Notes under the pieces: model-generated
Seen by the model: the letters and a program-made list of their open reading frames with translations, nothing else
What the model was told of the DNA's origin: nothing
Databases searched by the model: none
Shown here: in pieces, positions 43,786 to 46,196 of the stretch
How positions within the stretch are numbered: the stretch's first letter is position 1
Layout: each line of letters opens with the position of its first letter
Translations under genes and position numbers: made by a program
Assembly: GCA_035530195.1 (NCBI GenBank)
Contig: DATKVG010000138.1
Span: 1 to 46,196 of the forward strand
Source: JAPLKX01 sp035530195
GTDB taxonomy: Bacteria > Hydrogenedentota > Hydrogenedentia > Hydrogenedentales > SLHB01
Length of the DNA: 46,196 bases
Reading direction: 5' to 3'

Positions 43786-45147
43786 ATGCATCGTGGAAAC
43801 TGGTTTTGTTTTGGTTTTATTTGTCTGGCAGTCTGGCCGCTGACGGGCTGCGTGCATGGCGGAACGCCGGACGGTTTGTCGCGATCGTTGTTCTCGGACA
43901 TGGTTTACCTCGAGGATAGCCAGAGTGCGCGGGTGTCAAGTTTTGACCGCTCGGGGGCGAACGTCGACTTTCGCAACATTCCGCCGGGAAAGACGCTCGA
44001 GTTGGCGAACATTGAAGGAGCGGGGTGCATCCGCCACGTGTATTTCACGATTTGGCCGACGCCGCACTATCTGCGTGAATTGGTTCTGCGGATGTACTGG
44101 GACGGCGAGACCGCGCCCAGCGTTGAAGCCCCGCTCGGCGACTTCTTTGGGCTTGGCCAGGAACGGGTGAGGTTTTTCCGGTCGTTAATGGTGGCCGTAA
44201 ACCCGGGCGCGGGCGGCATCGGGGGCACGGTAGGCTTCAATTCATACTTTCCGATGCCGTTTGAAACCGGGGCGCGCCTGACGTTGACCAACGAAGGGCC
44301 CGACACCGTTGGGGCGGTGTGGTACCACGTTGATTATGAGAAGTTGCGCGGGGTGGGCAAGGACGTGGGCCGGTTCCACGCCCAGTGGCATCGAGAAAAC
44401 CCGACAACGCCCGTGGGCGACAAACCCAACGTCACCATTCACGAGGGCAAGAACACCGACGGGAAGGAAAACTACGTGATTCTCGAGGCCGAAGGGCATG
44501 GCAATCTCGCGGGATATTTTCTCAACGTCGACAACGTCGCCGGCGGCTGGTACGGCGAGGGCGACGACATGATCTTCATTGATGACGAGCCGTGGCCGCC
44601 GTCATTTCATGGCACCGGCACCGAGGAGATTTTCGGCGGGGGCGCGTGCCCGGATGTCGAGTACGCGGGGCCGTATACGGGCTTCTACCTGGTGGGCAAT
44701 CGGGATTTTGCGGGCAAAGTGGGCATGTATCGGTTTTTCGTGACGGACCCCATCCGGTTCCAGAAGTCGATTCGAGTCACGATCGAGCATGGACACGCCA
44801 ACAACTTCGCCAACGACTACTCGAGCACGGCGTTTTGGTACCAGGCGGAACCGCACAAAGTTTTCCCGCCGTTGTTGGCGGTGTCGGAACGGATGCCTCG
44901 AGCGGGCACAGATACGCACGATGCCGCTTTCCTTAAATATCAACAAGCGCGGCAGAAAATGGGCGACGTAATCGGCCGCATTCAAAAGAAAGAAATGGCC
45001 CCCGCCGAAGACGAGGTGAAATCCGCACAGGCTGCTATCAAGAAAGCGGAAGGGGCCTTCGAGAAAGGCGACTACGCGGCGGCGGCGGCCGCATGCGACG
45101 AAGCGTTGGCCATCCTGAACAAGCTCGGCGGCGAGAGCGGGAACTAA
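43786..45147 (+). CDS. GH172 (DUF2961) glycoside hydrolase lipoprotein
   Basis: A 453-residue lipoprotein (lipobox LTGC near residue 22). The beta jelly-roll family GH172 includes difructose-anhydride and alpha-D-arabinofuranosidase activities. Motifs: GAGCIRHVYFTIWPTP, LVLRMYWDGETAPSVEAPLGDFFG, GFNSYFPMPF, the probable catalytic region FHGTGTEEIFGGG, and RFFVTDPIRFQKSIRVTIEHGHANN. All are standard for DUF2961. The last 80 residues add a helical, TPR-like tail (AAIKKAEGAFEKGDYAAAAAACDEAL) that normal members lack. It probably trims furanosyl residues at the cell surface and joins the other glycan-degrading genes here. Confidence 0.88.
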   Translation: MHRGNWFCFGFICLAVWPLTGCVHGGTPDGLSRSLFSDMVYLEDSQSARVSSFDRSGANVDFRNIPPGKTLELANIEGAGCIRHVYFTIWPTPHYLRELVLRMYWDGETAPSVEAPLGDFFGLGQERVRFFRSLMVAVNPGAGGIGGTVGFNSYFPMPFETGARLTLTNEGPDTVGAVWYHVDYEKLRGVGKDVGRFHAQWHRENPTTPVGDKPNVTIHEGKNTDGKENYVILEAEGHGNLAGYFLNVDNVAGGWYGEGDDMIFIDDEPWPPSFHGTGTEEIFGGGACPDVEYAGPYTGFYLVGNRDFAGKVGMYRFFVTDPIRFQKSIRVTIEHGHANNFANDYSSTAFWYQAEPHKVFPPLLAVSERMPRAGTDTHDAAFLKYQQARQKMGDVIGRIQKKEMAPAEDEVKSAQAAIKKAEGAFEKGDYAAAAAACDEALAILNKLGGESGN

Positions 45148-45149
45148 CG

Positions 45150-45374
45150 GCGCAAATCCTCGAGTACTGGCTCGACGTATCGCGGTTCTCAGGCTGGAAA
45201 CGGCCGGGAGTAGAATTGCCGTGGTCGTATGCGGTGATGAAGGCCGACGCCAATGCCTACGCCAAACGAGGCATACGCCACGTGACCACCTTTGCCACCT
45301 GGATCGATGCGGACTATGTAAAACGGTTCGGTGAGCCGCCTTTACGCGAGTACGTCAATGGGCTCAACGGCTGA
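45150..45374 (+). pseudogene. C-terminal remnant of a DUF4838-type protein
   Basis: The frame encodes about 75 residues with ILEYWLDVSRFSGWKRP, GIRHVTTFATWIDADYV and GEPPLREY, then stops. From memory these are the closing motifs of DUF4838-containing proteins, which are normally hundreds of residues long and associated with GH67-like enzymes. There is no start of its own, and the open frame merges into the tail of the GH172 gene. A deletion seems to have removed all but the end. Confidence 0.6.
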
Positions 45375-45393
45375 GACGCCGGGAGCCAATCAA

Positions 45394-45741
45394 ATGGCAA
45401 GACCGATCCTTTGTCTGGTTATGGGGCTGGCGTTTACCGGATGCGCGACATTTCAGGACGGGACGGACCCAGTGTTGCACGTACCTTGTCTGGCTTCTTC
45501 GATCGAGGTGGATGGGAAACTGAACGAAGATTGCTACCGGCAACACGCTCCTTTGACGTCCTTCGTGGTGGCGGCCGACAATGCCCGCCAAGCACCTTCA
45601 ACCAAGGCCTGGCTGTTTTGGAACGAAGAGCGGCTCGTATGCGCGTTTGAATGCGTGGACTCCGCCCCCGCGCCAATTTTGTTCATTTTTGCCGGCGACA
45701 AACCGCTGAGAAATGAGAAAAATGCACCCCAAAGGTATTGA
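45394..45741 (+). pseudogene. Truncated lipoprotein with a partial CBM9-like domain
   Basis: The ATG at 45394 opens a lipoprotein signal (GLAFTGCAT). About 60 residues of a CBM9/DOMON-type fold follow (IEVDGKLNEDCY, KAWLFWNEERLVCAFECVDSA). Where the domain should continue, the reading frame becomes an unrelated stretch and ends after about 25 residues. The breakpoint is near 45665. It may be expressed as a stub of 115 residues, but the binding domain is incomplete. Confidence 0.55.
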
Positions 45742-45766
45742 CGAAGCGAGGAAAGCGCGATATTAT
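45738..45766 (+). promoter_or_regulatory. Sigma-70-like promoter before the last gene
   Basis: TTGACG at 45738-45743 and TATTAT at 45761-45766 have an ideal 17-base spacing. The leader to the ATG at 45954 would be about 180 nt. Confidence 0.6.
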
Positions 45767-45953
45767 GAGTTTGTAGGAAGTGGGGCAAGCCATTTGGCGA
45801 TGCTACTAACCGCGTCATCGGGGCGCGGGGAAGTACGCACGATTGCATCGCCCCGCCTCACCTTCGCAAGTCAAACGAGGCTGCAGGTTGTGACAGGGGA
45901 GGAACATCATGCCGATTGCCCGGCGTGGGTATCCCCCCAGGAGGCTGAGGAAA

Positions 45954-46196
45954 ATGGACTTGTCAATACCAATTCACCGCGTTGTCTTGACGACAATGGC
46001 TCTTGTGCTCTGTTTTGCGGCAGGCGGCTGGGCCGCTGAATGTGCCGCACCGGATAACGGGAGCGGAACCGCGAATCTACCGGCGGCGGACTGTCCGTTC
46101 ACGTCGCCTTCCGGCGATAAGTTGATGATCACCGAGGGGCTGCCGCCGGGCACGACAATTGAGTCTACCTTTATGATAGACAGCTTCTTCGACGTC
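45954..46196 (+). CDS. Secreted protein, N-terminal part only (runs off the window)
   Basis: The ATG at 45954 follows GGAGGCTGAGGA and opens a signal peptide (HRVVLTTMALVLCFAAGGWAAE). The 81 visible codons continue with CPFTSPSGDKLMITEGLPPGTTIE. The GLPPGTTIE motif recurs, as I recall, in secreted proteins of Hydrogenedentota and Planctomycetes whose function is unknown. The frame is open at the right edge. Confidence 0.7.
   Translation, partial: MDLSIPIHRVVLTTMALVLCFAAGGWAAECAAPDNGSGTANLPAADCPFTSPSGDKLMITEGLPPGTTIESTFMIDSFFDV

Overview
The window looks like a high-GC genome of the Planctomycetes/Lentisphaerae/Hydrogenedentota type. My best guess is Candidatus Hydrogenedentota, from the density of secreted glycoside hydrolases, the Gly-Glu-rich linker plus hydrophobic C-terminal anchor on one surface protein, and a secreted protein at the right edge with a GLPPGTTIE-type motif. 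This is inferred from protein style; no rRNA or marker phylogeny is available here.

Region 1 (1-8.6 kb): an ISNCY/IS1202-like insertion sequence sits inside a gene for a Calx-beta protein. Downstream on the same strand are a 1057-residue secreted coiled-coil protein, a tail-collar-domain protein and a cohesin/TIG surface protein with a C-terminal anchor. A TIR-domain remnant and a compact triple-hairpin repeat follow. Region 2 (8.6-13.9 kb): a GH36 alpha-galactosidase-like enzyme, a higBA toxin-antitoxin pair, a secreted PQQ-type beta-propeller protein, and the remnant of a secreted gene.

Region 3 (13.9-20.1 kb) is the most unusual part. It is a tightly coupled four-gene operon behind a good sigma-70-like promoter: a tandem double-ROK protein, a STAND-like P-loop ATPase, a two-TM membrane protein with an external beta-rich domain, and a second AAA-type ATPase whose Walker A lysine is arginine. 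Its base composition is visibly more AT-rich than the flanks. I recognise no described system with this architecture. The best hypothesis is a sugar- or cell-envelope-sensing signalling or conflict (defence) module.

Region 4 (20.2-32.8 kb): a GH42-like secreted enzyme and tRNA-Val, then a minus-strand block. It holds a secreted protein with a possible Cys-His-Asp triad, a sensor-less histidine kinase, isocitrate dehydrogenase, 3-phosphoglycerate dehydrogenase, a class V aminotransferase (these last two probably make serine), a GH5 endoglycoceramidase-like enzyme, an orphan 2-hydroxyacyl-CoA dehydratase activator, and a cold-shock protein with a structured leader.

Region 5 (33-46.2 kb): a serpin, GH95 fucosidase, GH106 rhamnosidase-like enzyme, GH43-like beta-propeller, an uncharacterised protein, a Tat-exported isochorismatase-family hydrolase and a GH172 (DUF2961) lipoprotein. 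Two gene remnants and the start of a further secreted protein follow. Taken together, the window combines degradation of fucose-, rhamnose- and galactose-containing glycans with a small accessory island of IS, toxin-antitoxin, TIR remnant and a novel ATPase operon. Many long open frames antisense to the real genes are high-GC shadows and are omitted.
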